This document shows, one piece after another, positions 1-9,539 of a DNA stretch of 64,000 nucleotides. Origin of the DNA: an uncultured bacterium (GTDB lineage: Bacteria; Verrucomicrobiota; Kiritimatiellia; PWTM01). Positions within the stretch are counted from its first letter, which is position 1. Each line of letters opens with the position of its first letter. The position numbers were made by a program, and so were the translations under genes. Where the stretch lies: assembly GCA_938010045.1 (NCBI GenBank), contig CALLFZ010000018.1:1-64000 (forward strand), given 5' to 3'. The notes beneath the pieces are model-generated. The model had not been told where the DNA came from and searched no databases. It saw only the letters and a program-made list of their open reading frames with translations.

Positions 1-591
1 TTGTCCGGGCATTTGCCGATCGTAGCCTTGCGTCAGCCTCCCTGGCTTCGTCAAGGAGACAGGCACCTCTTTCTTTGTCTCTCTGGGCGGAGTGGGCGCT
101 GAAAGCCCAAGGAGTTGCCAGGTGCATCTCCCCGTCGGACCGTCCCCGTTGGGCCGCGTCCGATTCTTGCCGCCTTTTCCGCATGGCGACCCAAACGACG
201 TACACGCGCACAGCCGAGTGTAACGGTCGAGCTCTGCTTTCGGACGAGCGCTCGTCGCCAGTCCGGTCCCCAGTCCGCAATTCAGGACGGGCACAAGGGC
301 ACTCCTACTCGCATCCAACCCCTCGTCTCCCCCCTCAAAACAATCGCCAGCGCCACGGGCTACGTGCGGTCCGGCCGTTTCGTCCGGCACGAGACGGCGC
401 GTATGACTGTCTCACACATTGCTACGGTCCGCGTGGGCGCGGCCCTCGTGAGTAGCCATGTCGTTGTGGTCTGCGCGTGGACGGCGCGAATGGCGGCGGC
501 GCACACGGGCGAAGTAATTCAGCCGGGATGATGGCCCCCAGCTCGCGGCGAGGTTGCGGGACGAACCGCCGCAGCCTAGAGTTAGTGATGG
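1..591. other. Gene-free left edge with one stray copy of the 12-mer repeat
   Basis: I see no convincing gene here: the frames that stay open have no recognisable protein and no good ribosome-binding site. At 55-66 there is GGAGACAGGCAC, one mismatch from the repeat 12-mer that is clustered at 23.3-24.2 kb (GGGGACAGGCAC), followed by the same CT continuation seen in several copies there. The rest appears to be intergenic DNA leading to the macro-domain gene at 592. Confidence 0.5.
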
Positions 592-1161
<570 letters not shown>

Positions 1162-1165
1162 GAGC

Positions 1166-1540
1166 ATGAACCTGCGCACCCTCACCCTCCCGGCCCTAGC
1201 CGTCGCGCTGGCGCTCGCCGGAGCTGCCGCGGCCGCCGACCCAAAGAAAAAAGAAAAGAAAAAGACACCGCCACCGCCGCGCAATGCGGTTGCTGAACTC
1301 GCGACGAAGGCCAACCGCCCCACCCTTGTCGGCGTGATCGAAGTCACGAAAAACGAGAAGGGATTTTTGCGGGCGATTCTGACGGCCGAGAACGGCGAGA
1401 AATATACGATCGTGAATCCGGCCATCGTCGAAGAGCTGAACGGCCAAACGGCAAAGATCGTTTACGCCGACCTCAAGACGGATCCAAAGTCCACGGCGAA
1501 GTCGCTGCGGGTGGAAGAGGCACAGAAGCTGGCGCGCTAG
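1166..1540 (+). CDS. Small exported protein, unknown function
   Basis: A 124-residue protein with a signal peptide at residues 1-23 (hydrophobic Leu/Ala stretch ending in AAAAADP), then a short Lys/Pro-rich linker and a compact domain of about 85 residues (TLVGVIEVTKNEKG, YTIVNP, AKIVYADL) that looks like a small beta-rich fold. I do not recognise the family. The start at 1166 is supported by an AAGGAG ribosome-binding site that overlaps the stop region of the macro-domain gene, and the two genes are nearly contiguous. It probably acts in the periplasm or at the outer membrane; no function can be assigned. Confidence 0.75.
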   Translation: MNLRTLTLPALAVALALAGAAAAADPKKKEKKKTPPPPRNAVAELATKANRPTLVGVIEVTKNEKGFLRAILTAENGEKYTIVNPAIVEELNGQTAKIVYADLKTDPKSTAKSLRVEEAQKLAR

Positions 1541-1551
1541 CGGGTCACCGC

Positions 1552-1821
1552 ATGGACACCGCGCGCAACACGTGGGGCGCGAAACTGCGCCGAACCCTCA
1601 CCAGCTGGCTGCCGGTGGCCCGCACACGTCGCGGCGAATGCCGCTCCTGCGGCCTCTGTTGCGAACTGCCGAACGTCTGCCCGTTTCTGAGGTTCCGGCC
1701 GGACGGCCGCTCGATGTGTGCGATCTACCGGTGGCGGCCGCTCAACTGTCGAAAGTATCCGCGGACCCCGGCCGAACACATCACGCGGCCCGAGTGCGGG
1801 TTCGACTTCATCGAGCCGTGA
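1552..1821 (+). CDS. YkgJ-type cysteine-rich cluster protein
   Basis: An 89-residue protein with the cysteine pattern of the YkgJ/UPF0153 family: CRSCGLCC near residue 30, then C in NVCPF, C in MCAIY, C in LNCRKYP and a last C in PECGF. The family is thought to bind zinc or an iron-sulfur cluster, but its biochemical role is not settled. It starts 11 bases after the preceding small exported protein, so it probably ends that three-gene unit. Its 3' end overlaps the convergent DUF3108 gene by 14 bases. Confidence 0.85.
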   Translation: MDTARNTWGAKLRRTLTSWLPVARTRRGECRSCGLCCELPNVCPFLRFRPDGRSMCAIYRWRPLNCRKYPRTPAEHITRPECGFDFIEP

Positions 1822-2650
1822 CCTTGTCGCTGGGCGGCTCCGTCGCTGTCGCCACAAGGGTTGCGTAGGGCGAAGTCACCTGGATCCGCAGCAGCGGGTG
1901 GGGCGGACCGGCGCCGAACCAGATGAGGTACCGGTTACGTTCGATTCGCTGGCCATCCCGCCACACCTCGGGCTCAAACCGAAGCGCGCGCACGGTTCGG
2001 CCGGCCAACGTCAGCCACTCCTCGCCGCGCGGTGTCGTCCGGATCTGGACCAGATCGCGACCCACCGCCACGCAGAGGCGCAAAGGCGGACCGCCTCGCG
2101 CCAGCTCACTGCGAAACCACCAAACCGCCGCCCCAAGATCGCGAAGCTCGCCGTCCAGGGGTACGTCGGCCAGAGCCCCCCCGCCCGCCACCGCTCGCCG
2201 TACCACACCCGCCGTCCGATCGAAGCTCAGCCATTCCGCGAACACGTGCCTGCGCTCGATGCACGACCAGGTCGCGCGCCATGATTCGAACCCCTCGGAT
2301 GTCATGAGGGACTCGAAAAAACCATCCATGGAAAACACCGCAGAGAGCACGCGGTTGGACCTCACCCGAGCGCGCAGCGCAAGCCACCGTTGCCCGCCCT
2401 CGTCGCGCGCCCACTCTGTCCACATGTGAACCTCGCCGACGGGCAGCAGTCCCCAGCGCACCACCAGCACCTGCTCCTCGCCCACCGGCGGCATGAGCGG
2501 CGGTGTCGCGGCCGCATCCTCCACGGGGGCCGCCGGCCCCTCCCGAATCAGCGGCGCCATCGGCCATTCTTCGCCGGCCGCCGTGGCCATGGCCATCAAC
2601 AGCGCGCCGTAGGCCGGCCAGCCCACGCGGCGCCCCCGCGGCCATCGCAT
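1808..2650 (-). CDS. Exported DUF3108-like protein
   Basis: A 280-residue protein with a signal peptide (MRWPRGRRVGWPAYGALLMAM, cleavage near AAGEE) and a body resembling DUF3108 proteins: VVRWGLLPVGEVHMW, repeated amphipathic strands and a C-terminal strand pair ending in TLVATATEP. DUF3108 proteins are periplasmic beta-rich proteins of unknown function. The reading frame stays open upstream into proA, but starting there would put the signal peptide in the interior; the ATG at 2650, 50 bases after the proA stop, is the sensible start. It follows proB-proA in the same direction, so read-through from that operon is likely. Confidence 0.75.
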   Translation of the reverse strand: MRWPRGRRVGWPAYGALLMAMATAAGEEWPMAPLIREGPAAPVEDAAATPPLMPPVGEEQVLVVRWGLLPVGEVHMWTEWARDEGGQRWLALRARVRSNRVLSAVFSMDGFFESLMTSEGFESWRATWSCIERRHVFAEWLSFDRTAGVVRRAVAGGGALADVPLDGELRDLGAAVWWFRSELARGGPPLRLCVAVGRDLVQIRTTPRGEEWLTLAGRTVRALRFEPEVWRDGQRIERNRYLIWFGAGPPHPLLRIQVTSPYATLVATATEPPSDKVTAR

Positions 2651-2699
2651 GGAATGCCAGCCCGCGGAACCGATCGTCCGCCCCCTCCGAAGAGGCCGG

Positions 2700-3956
2700 T
2701 CATTCCCGCACCTGGCCATTACCGAGCACGACGTATTTGTAACTGGTGAGCTCCTCGAGGCCCATCGGGCCGCGGGCGTGAATCTTGTCGGTGCTGATGC
2801 CGATCTCCGCGCCCATGCCGAATTCGCCGCCGTCGGTGAAGCGCGTCGAGGCATTGACGTAGACGGCGGCGGAGTCCACCTCGTCGCAGAACCGCCGCGC
2901 GGCATCTTCATCGGCCGTGACGATCGCATCGGAGTGGTGCGATCCCCACGTTTCGATGTGATGGATCGCCTCGGCGATGCTCGGCACCACGCGCACAGCG
3001 AGGATGAGGTCGTTGTATTCAGCAGCCCAATCTTCGTCGGTGGCGGCCTTCATGTTGGGGACTAGTTCGCGGGAACGGGGGCAGCCGCGCAGCTCAACGC
3101 CGCGCGCGCGCAGCATCTCGGCGCACCGCGGGAGAAACGCGGGCGCGACGGCCTCATCCACCAGCAGCGTTTCCATCGCATTGCAAACCGAAGGCATCTG
3201 GCATTTCGCGTTCTCGACGATGCGCAGCGCCATCTCGACATCAGCCTTCTCATGGACGTAGACGTGGCACACACCTTTGTAGTGCTTGATCACGGGCACA
3301 CGCGCCTGCTCGGTCACCGCCCGGATGAGGCCCTCGCCGCCGCGCGGGATCACGAGGTCCACGCGCCCCTCGAGCTGTACGAGTTCTCGAATGGCATCGC
3401 GATCAGGGGTTTCAATCAACTGGATCGCGTGAGGCGGCAAGCCTTTCCGCGCCCCACCCTCAACCATCGCACGCGCGATCGCAGCGTTCGAACGCATCGC
3501 CTCCTTGCCACCACGAAGGATCACCGCGTTGGAGGTCTTCACGCAGAGTACGGCCGTGTCGGCGGTGACGTTCGGGCGTGACTCATAAATGATCGCGATG
3601 ACGCCGATCGGCACACGTATCTTCTGAATGATCAGTCCATTAGGACGAATCCAACGGCTGATGCGGCTTCCGATCGGGTCCTTCAAAGCCACGACCCTCC
3701 GAATGCCGCGGATCATCGAGGCCATGCGTTTTTCGGTGAGACGCAACCGGTCCACCATCGCGGCGGATAGACCGGCGGACTGGGCGGCCTCGACATCTTG
3801 GCGGTTTGCCTCTTCGATCTCCGCCTGCCTCGCCTCGATCTCGGCGGCCATGGCCTCGAGAATCGCGTTCTTGCGCCGCGAGGTCAGTTGGGCCAGCTCG
3901 CGCGCGGCGACTCTCGCTTGATCACCGATTCGAACGATTTCGTCATGAAGGCTCAT
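2700..3956 (-). CDS. proA: Glutamate-5-semialdehyde dehydrogenase (gamma-glutamyl phosphate reductase)
   Basis: A 418-residue enzyme of proline synthesis that reduces gamma-glutamyl phosphate to glutamate-5-semialdehyde with NADPH. The ProA signatures are all present: IYESRPNVTADTAVLCVKTSNAVILRGG, the catalytic-cysteine region NAKCQMPSVCNAMETLLV (Cys in VCNA), and the C-terminal VNASTRFTDGGEFGMGAEIGISTDK. Length matches the family. The ATG at 3956 overlaps the proB stop by four bases, giving a coupled proB-proA operon in which kinase and reductase are made together. Confidence 0.97.
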   Translation of the reverse strand: MSLHDEIVRIGDQARVAARELAQLTSRRKNAILEAMAAEIEARQAEIEEANRQDVEAAQSAGLSAAMVDRLRLTEKRMASMIRGIRRVVALKDPIGSRISRWIRPNGLIIQKIRVPIGVIAIIYESRPNVTADTAVLCVKTSNAVILRGGKEAMRSNAAIARAMVEGGARKGLPPHAIQLIETPDRDAIRELVQLEGRVDLVIPRGGEGLIRAVTEQARVPVIKHYKGVCHVYVHEKADVEMALRIVENAKCQMPSVCNAMETLLVDEAVAPAFLPRCAEMLRARGVELRGCPRSRELVPNMKAATDEDWAAEYNDLILAVRVVPSIAEAIHHIETWGSHHSDAIVTADEDAARRFCDEVDSAAVYVNASTRFTDGGEFGMGAEIGISTDKIHARGPMGLEELTSYKYVVLGNGQVRE

Positions 3957-5122
3957 GGTCGGCTCGCTCCCGTGTCGCCGGCCAGCACGATCATGTGATC
4001 GCGGTGGACGGCCTCTTCGTAGGGACAGGATCCGAGAACAGCAGCAATGTCACGCGTCGGGCGCCCCTGAATGCGCCGCAGGTCGTCGGAACTGTACGAA
4101 CTGAGGCCGCGCGCAAGCGTCTCTCCTGCCGTGTTTCGGATGTCGATGACGGCACCCGCCTTGAATTGGCCATGGACGGCGCGGATCCCAACGGGTAGGA
4201 GGCTCCGTTTGTGCTGCATAATCGCCCGACAGGCCCCTTCATCCACCTCGACCGCGCCGGATGGCCGGTGGAAGAACCCAATCCAACGGTCCCGCGCGGT
4301 CCACCGCCGGGCACGCCCGGGTCGGCCGACGAGCGTCCCCACGTCCTCGCCCGAGGCCGCTCGCACCACGTGGCCGGCCACACGGCCGTCGGCAATCACG
4401 ACGGGAATGCCGGCGCGGGCCACATTGTGGGCGGACTTCAATTTCGACTCCATCCCTCCGGTCGAGAGCTCATTGGCCGAGCCGAACACGAACTTCAGGT
4501 GCGCGGGCGTCACCGATGGCAGCCAAGGAACCCGGCGCATCGTGCCGTCGGCCTGGGGCGCCTGGAGACCGTCCGCGGTGGTGAGAAGGATCAATAGGTC
4601 CGCATCCACGAGAAGAGCAACCAGCGCGGCGAGCAGATCGTTGTCGCCGAATTTGATCTCTTCCACGGCGACCGTGTCGTTCTCGTTGATGATCGGAATA
4701 ATACGATGCCGCAACAGATTCGCGAGCGTGCGCCGGGCGTTGAGATGCCGCTCGCGGGCGGCCAGTGCGTCGTGCGTGAGGAGGATCTGAGCGATCGTGC
4801 AGCCGTGACGCGCAAAGGCGCGTTCGTACAGCGCCATCAGCCGGAGCTGCCCAACGGCGGCAGCTGCCTGAAGGTCGGGCAGAAATCGGGGGCGGCGCTT
4901 CCAGCCAAGAACCTCCATGCCTGAGGCGATCGCGCCGGAGCTGACCACCACCATCTCCCGCCCTTCGGCATGCAGCGCGGCGATGTCCTTCGCCAGCGAA
5001 CGGAACCGATGGGGATTGGGCCGGCCATCGTCCTTCACCAGCACGCGGCTGCCGATTTTGACAACAATACGCCTGGCCCGCTGGAGCGGCGTGCGGTCGA
5101 CGGTTTGAAGTTCGGATGACAC
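3953..5122 (-). CDS. proB: Glutamate 5-kinase with C-terminal PUA domain
   Basis: A 389-residue ProB that phosphorylates glutamate at the gamma position, the first and usually feedback-controlled step of proline synthesis. An amino-acid-kinase domain fills about residues 15-270 (VVKIGSRVLVKDDG, VVSSGAIASGMEVLGW, IINENDTV, FGDNDLLAALVA, STGGMESKLKSA), and a PUA domain follows to the C-terminus. The next gene, proA, overlaps its stop by four bases. Upstream at 5144-5170 there is an imperfect hairpin (CCGCC-AACA-GGCGG) before a 280-base stretch with no gene; whether it regulates proBA cannot be told. Confidence 0.97.
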   Translation of the reverse strand: MSSELQTVDRTPLQRARRIVVKIGSRVLVKDDGRPNPHRFRSLAKDIAALHAEGREMVVVSSGAIASGMEVLGWKRRPRFLPDLQAAAAVGQLRLMALYERAFARHGCTIAQILLTHDALAARERHLNARRTLANLLRHRIIPIINENDTVAVEEIKFGDNDLLAALVALLVDADLLILLTTADGLQAPQADGTMRRVPWLPSVTPAHLKFVFGSANELSTGGMESKLKSAHNVARAGIPVVIADGRVAGHVVRAASGEDVGTLVGRPGRARRWTARDRWIGFFHRPSGAVEVDEGACRAIMQHKRSLLPVGIRAVHGQFKAGAVIDIRNTAGETLARGLSSYSSDDLRRIQGRPTRDIAAVLGSCPYEEAVHRDHMIVLAGDTGASRP

Positions 5123-5400
5123 AGTTTCAAAATTCTACCACGTTGGACCTCCCGCCAACAGGCGGAGAACACGGCCGCGGCCCCCCCGGATCGGAAACAC
5201 CGACGACGATCAGCCACTCACAAATGGCTCGGTGCCACGACTACGCCTGCGTACGCCGTTCGAGCGCAGAGCGCCGGAGCGACCGCATCCGTCGGTTGAG
5301 CCGGACAGGTTTGAGCCGTCGCTCGGCTCGCTCCAACCAGCTGATCCGGGCGGCATGGCTACGCCCGGCCGAATCGTACGCGGTCAGAATCCGATCGCCG

Positions 5401-8400
5401 TCACGCCCTCGGCCCGCCGGTGGCCAACCCGAGTTTCAATACCTGCCCAGCTCTGAGGCTCAGCGGTTTGTCCCAGCCCAACGCGACTCGTCCGTCGTCG
5501 AGCCGGAGAGCGACCGGCGCGGCTATCGGGCGGCCATCCACCTCGGCCGTGGCCCTTTCGACGCCGGGCAACGCCAGACGCAATTCGGCCAGACGCAGTC
5601 GCCCCTCGCGCAGAATGAGCTCGACCGCCCACCCGCCATCCTGACGCCGCTGCTCATATGTGCCCCACCCTTCGGCCGCCGTGAAAGGACAGCGGAAGTG
5701 GTCCGGAGAAAGCCGCGGCGCAAAACCGAGCCGGCCGGCCGGGCCATCGTGCTCGAAGCCCGAGATGGCCAGCAACAACGAGTAGGCGGCCATCGCCCGC
5801 GCGTAATGGTCGCCGCATTCGATCTCGTTGTAGGGATTCCGCTTCGCCGGCGCATATCGATCATGAACCGCCCGCGCCAGGGCAAGCCCCTCGGTCACGA
5901 GACCCTCGAAGATCATGTGGGCGGCGGCTTGGTACTCAAAGCCGGTCATGCATTCATTGAAGTAGCCGGCAAAACCCGGCGGTCGCCCTGCCCCGCCCTT
6001 CGCGCGGTCGAAGTCCCAATCGTCCCGCGGAAACGTACACATCACCAGTCCCGCCTCGCCCGCCAGCGCGAACCAGCGGCCGGCGCGATTGAGCTCCCGC
6101 CACGGGCCGACGTCGGGCACGAAGTTGTAGCGCCAGAGCGCCCGAAGCGCCGAAACCGTCTCGTCGCGGGGTAACACGCGCGGCAGACCGAGCTGCCACG
6201 CCCACCACTGGCCGAGCACCTGGTCAATGTGGCAACCGGTACCGGAGTTCACGGTATCGGCATGCGCGGGATCAGGCCGGTTGATGAAGTATTCGCCATC
6301 GAACAGCTCACGGACGAGCGCAGCGGTACCCTGCTCGGCCAGGCCGCGGTAACGAACGGCCGCGGCCTCGTCGCCGACGTCGCGAGCCATCGCCTCGCCG
6401 GCCCGCAGTGCGGCCACCCGCAGTCCACTGAGCCAGGCCACCGGTCCGTACCAGTCCGCGTCGAGCGTGTTGTGCTGGGCTCCCTCCATCAGGCCGTCGC
6501 CGTCCCGATCCTGCGCAATCAGCCACTCGATCGCCCGCTTCACGCGCGGCCAGATTCGTCGCAGCCACTCCCCGTTCGCGCTCGTCTGGTGCTCGCGGAG
6601 CGCGCGGAGGATGGAGCCGGCCTGGCCGTCAACCGCCGGGCCACGGTTGTACTCGCCCCGGAAACGGATCTCGCCGGACTCCCCCATCGCGAGGCCGAAG
6701 TCCACCATCTCCCGGCCGGCTCGCTCGAGCGCGGGGAACAGCCGGCCCACGGCTTGCGCGTAGTGCCAGACATGCGTGCAGGTGCCCGGACAACAGCCCA
6801 CACCTTCCCAACCGTAGAACCGCCCGTCATCGAACCAGTGGCAGGTCGAGGTGGCCAGATTACAAGTCGTCGCGCCGATGCGGTCCATCAGCCACCGCGG
6901 CAGCGTCGTGTCGTACCATGTGTCGCGCCAGAGACGTGTGCGGCGGGTCAGCTCGTCGAGCTGGGTCGCCACATGCTCCGCAACGGCCAGTGCATCGGCA
7001 AATCGCCGCGCATACTCTCGGCGCCGCGAGGTCGTCAGAGAGCCGAACGCCTTTGGCTCGGTGTTGGGGAAATACCACGACAGAATCGCCACCACCTCCG
7101 CCTTCCCACCCGGAGCCAGTGTGAGGCGTCGTGAGAGCGCCCCCACCGGCCGTGCCACGCCCGTTGATGCATCGGCGATGCCGTCCGCCTCGAAGGCGGA
7201 GACCGCCGGCGCTTCGGGGGCAATCGAAGCCGCCGCGCGTTCGACCCCGCCCACCAACGCCAGCACCATGGTGCCGGCGTCGTGCCTTTGGTCGAGCGGC
7301 GGTGGCTGCGGACCGACATCCGTGAACACGATATGGTCCACGCCGATGTTGCCCCAGCCGCCGGTCGCGCGGTCGGCAATTCGGAGACGCGCCTCGCGCC
7401 CCTCAACATCACCGGTCGGCATGAAGACCGGTGCCATGCGGTTGGCGTTGCGGCCGGCAACCCGTCGGACGACCTGGCCGTCCACCAGCAACTCCACGCA
7501 GGTGCGTTCGGTATCCGCGCCACCGCCCACGAGCAGACGGATCCATCGCCGCTGCACCCGGAACGGCCGGCTGGTCAGCGTACCGGTTGCCGCGTCGCGC
7601 GCCGCTACGTCGCCCCCCGGAGCCGCGGCATGGGAATTGATGGCGCGGTTGCCCTCCATTCCAAGGTCGCCCTGATAGGCGGGCACATCCGCGGCGCGAA
7701 CCGGCCCCGCGCCAAACGCAGTCCCACCCACCATCCAGTCCCCGTGCGTCTCGCGCTCAAAGTCGTCAAACAGAATGTCCGGCCGCTCCGGCGAAGATGA
7801 CCTCGCCGGCTGTGTCTCGACACTGCAGACCAAACACCTCCCCCATGCGCGCGCCTCCACACGGTTGCGCCAGACCTCGTCACGTGCGAGCTGGCTCAGC
7901 AAACTCACCGGGTTCTGAAGCCAGCCGGCAAACGCGACGGTCAACGGCACACCACCCTTGTTGTGCAACGTATACCGCAGCACTGTCGCCGGCAGCGCGG
8001 AGCTCTCCACGTCGAGAGGGATGAACGGGCTGAATGCCTCAAGATCCACCTCCAGCGGCTCGTCCGCGGCTCGGAACGCGATCCGTCCGATCGGATATTC
8101 ACCCGTGAACTCAATCCGTTCCCAGCCGCGATGGTCCAGCGGACGAGTCCTCGGATTCTCTCCCTCGACGCGCACCGCAAACCCCTGCTCAATCGGAGAG
8201 TTGGGCGGCACCGGGTTCCTGTAGTGTTCTCCCCGTGTGACCTGCACCTGATTGAGCACGTCCCACAACCACAGCCGCCCGTCGCCGCCCAGGTACACCT
8301 GCCCGCAGCAGATCCCACCGATCGGCATGCCGATCCATTTCGACTCCGGCCAGCTCACCCGCAGCGGTTCGCGGTGCGCCGTCAATGAGGCAACCCAGTC

Positions 8401-8559
8401 CGGATCGAGCTTCTTATCGGCCGGCACCAGCCGATCGAAGTCCGGTCGGATTCGCCGGGTTGTCCGCGCAGAGGCGCTCTGCCCACGGGTACGGCCGGCA
8501 CCCACCCACACGCCCGCCGTACCCATCAGGCCGGCGGTCAGCCATTGGCGTCGTTTCAT
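5401..8559 (-). CDS. GH116-family glycosidase with an inserted beta-sandwich domain, exported
   Basis: A 1052-residue exported enzyme of glycoside hydrolase family 116 (beta-glucosidase/glucosylceramidase type). The N-terminus MKRRQWLTAGLMGTAGVWVG is Tat-like. An N-terminal GBA2-like beta domain begins with GMPIGGICCGQVYLGGDG; the (alpha/alpha)6 catalytic domain carries FYGWEGVGCCPGTCTHVW and EGAQHNTLDADWYGP. By alignment with human GBA2, E585 (in WEG) is the likely nucleophile and D700 (in HNTLD) the acid/base. Residues about 260-415 are an extra module (FDDFERETHGDW ... GGWGNIGVDHIVF) like the beta-sandwich seen in some GH32-type proteins. The start at 8559 overlaps the preceding gene by four bases; the frame is open further upstream, but that would bury the signal. 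Confidence 0.88.
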   Translation of the reverse strand: MKRRQWLTAGLMGTAGVWVGAGRTRGQSASARTTRRIRPDFDRLVPADKKLDPDWVASLTAHREPLRVSWPESKWIGMPIGGICCGQVYLGGDGRLWLWDVLNQVQVTRGEHYRNPVPPNSPIEQGFAVRVEGENPRTRPLDHRGWERIEFTGEYPIGRIAFRAADEPLEVDLEAFSPFIPLDVESSALPATVLRYTLHNKGGVPLTVAFAGWLQNPVSLLSQLARDEVWRNRVEARAWGRCLVCSVETQPARSSSPERPDILFDDFERETHGDWMVGGTAFGAGPVRAADVPAYQGDLGMEGNRAINSHAAAPGGDVAARDAATGTLTSRPFRVQRRWIRLLVGGGADTERTCVELLVDGQVVRRVAGRNANRMAPVFMPTGDVEGREARLRIADRATGGWGNIGVDHIVFTDVGPQPPPLDQRHDAGTMVLALVGGVERAAASIAPEAPAVSAFEADGIADASTGVARPVGALSRRLTLAPGGKAEVVAILSWYFPNTEPKAFGSLTTSRRREYARRFADALAVAEHVATQLDELTRRTRLWRDTWYDTTLPRWLMDRIGATTCNLATSTCHWFDDGRFYGWEGVGCCPGTCTHVWHYAQAVGRLFPALERAGREMVDFGLAMGESGEIRFRGEYNRGPAVDGQAGSILRALREHQTSANGEWLRRIWPRVKRAIEWLIAQDRDGDGLMEGAQHNTLDADWYGPVAWLSGLRVAALRAGEAMARDVGDEAAAVRYRGLAEQGTAALVRELFDGEYFINRPDPAHADTVNSGTGCHIDQVLGQWWAWQLGLPRVLPRDETVSALRALWRYNFVPDVGPWRELNRAGRWFALAGEAGLVMCTFPRDDWDFDRAKGGAGRPPGFAGYFNECMTGFEYQAAAHMIFEGLVTEGLALARAVHDRYAPAKRNPYNEIECGDHYARAMAAYSLLLAISGFEHDGPAGRLGFAPRLSPDHFRCPFTAAEGWGTYEQRRQDGGWAVELILREGRLRLAELRLALPGVERATAEVDGRPIAAPVALRLDDGRVALGWDKPLSLRAGQVLKLGLATGGPRA

Positions 8560-9539
8560 GATCTGCCTCCGTTCGTGGTGTGAGGGGAGAATGCTTGAGC
8601 CCCCTCTGGGGCCGGCGCCATCTTGGCGTCCATGGTCAAGCCGCGGATCTGCGCTTCGACGTCGAACGGCCCCGTCAGCTCCCAACCCAAATTAAGGGAC
8701 CGGACAGTGTGGTCCTCCGCGGCCAGTCCGCTCTGTAGAAAACCTCGCTCCCGCGCCTCGGCCACCGCCCGCAGCATCAGGGGGCGGAGGTCCGCCCGGT
8801 AGCGGCACCACTGTCCGTCGTGAGGGCTCCGGTCGGTGAAGGCATTGGCCGGTGCCGTCCAAATGAATTTGCCGGTGCCCGTGTCTGGCGCGCGATACAG
8901 GGCCGGGTGGCGGTGGCGGCTGTCGAACAAGGGAATCCCGAACCAGAGATAGTCGCCGAACGCCGGCGAGGCTCGATCGCGATTCTGAACGGTGAAGAAC
9001 ATCAGCAGTTGCGCGGCGTGCAGTTTCGGATTGAGTGAGGCGTTGACGGCCGGGACACATCGGTTGACTCGCACCTCCGCCGAGAACTCGATCGCCGACA
9101 GATCCCTCAAACGGAACTCACGCGAGAACAACTGCTGGACCAAAAGATGGGGCCAGGGCTCGCCTCGTTCCCGTAGCCGGCCACCGTATTCGAGGATCGC
9201 GTTGGCGGCGAGCGTCAGCGTGCCATCGGCCTCCACCCGCACGCAGCGCGCGGCGTTGCTCGCACCCCACGCGGTCGGCGTTCGCACACCGTCCGAGGGC
9301 TTCAGCGGAACCTGGCTATTCCACTGCGCGATATGCCACAACGGCGCCCCGCCGGCCGGGCCGGGGATGGTGCCGATCACAACCCGCCGCCCCGGCTCGG
9401 GTGCGAGCAGTGCAAAGCCGCGCTCGAACCGTGGATCATCGGGCCAGAGCACCCGATCCTCTGCGCTGTCCCCCGCGGCCGCCACGCCAACCCAGCACAC
9501 GACCGCAACGACCGCGACCACTCGCCCGGCTCGTTTCAC
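8556..9539 (-). CDS. Exported protein of unknown function, GH116 operon
   Basis: A 327-residue protein with an N-terminal signal peptide (residues 1-22, ending VGVAAAGD). I do not recognise a named family. The body is rich in alternating hydrophobic strands and aromatic residues (LSAIEFSAEVRVN, LLMFFTVQNRD, YLWFGIPLFDSRHR, SLNLGWELTGPFDVEAQI), which suggests a jelly-roll or concanavalin-like beta-sandwich, as found in carbohydrate-binding or lyase domains; this is inference from pattern only. It is bracketed by four-base overlaps with the 602-residue protein upstream and GH116 downstream, so all three are expected to be produced together for the same secreted substrate. Confidence 0.7.
   Translation of the reverse strand: MKRAGRVVAVVAVVCWVGVAAAGDSAEDRVLWPDDPRFERGFALLAPEPGRRVVIGTIPGPAGGAPLWHIAQWNSQVPLKPSDGVRTPTAWGASNAARCVRVEADGTLTLAANAILEYGGRLRERGEPWPHLLVQQLFSREFRLRDLSAIEFSAEVRVNRCVPAVNASLNPKLHAAQLLMFFTVQNRDRASPAFGDYLWFGIPLFDSRHRHPALYRAPDTGTGKFIWTAPANAFTDRSPHDGQWCRYRADLRPLMLRAVAEARERGFLQSGLAAEDHTVRSLNLGWELTGPFDVEAQIRGLTMDAKMAPAPEGAQAFSPHTTNGGRS

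Noticed and set aside
5116-6174. 352-codon plus-strand frame opposite GH116
   Set aside because: GH116 on the minus strand is well supported; this frame is antisense shadow.
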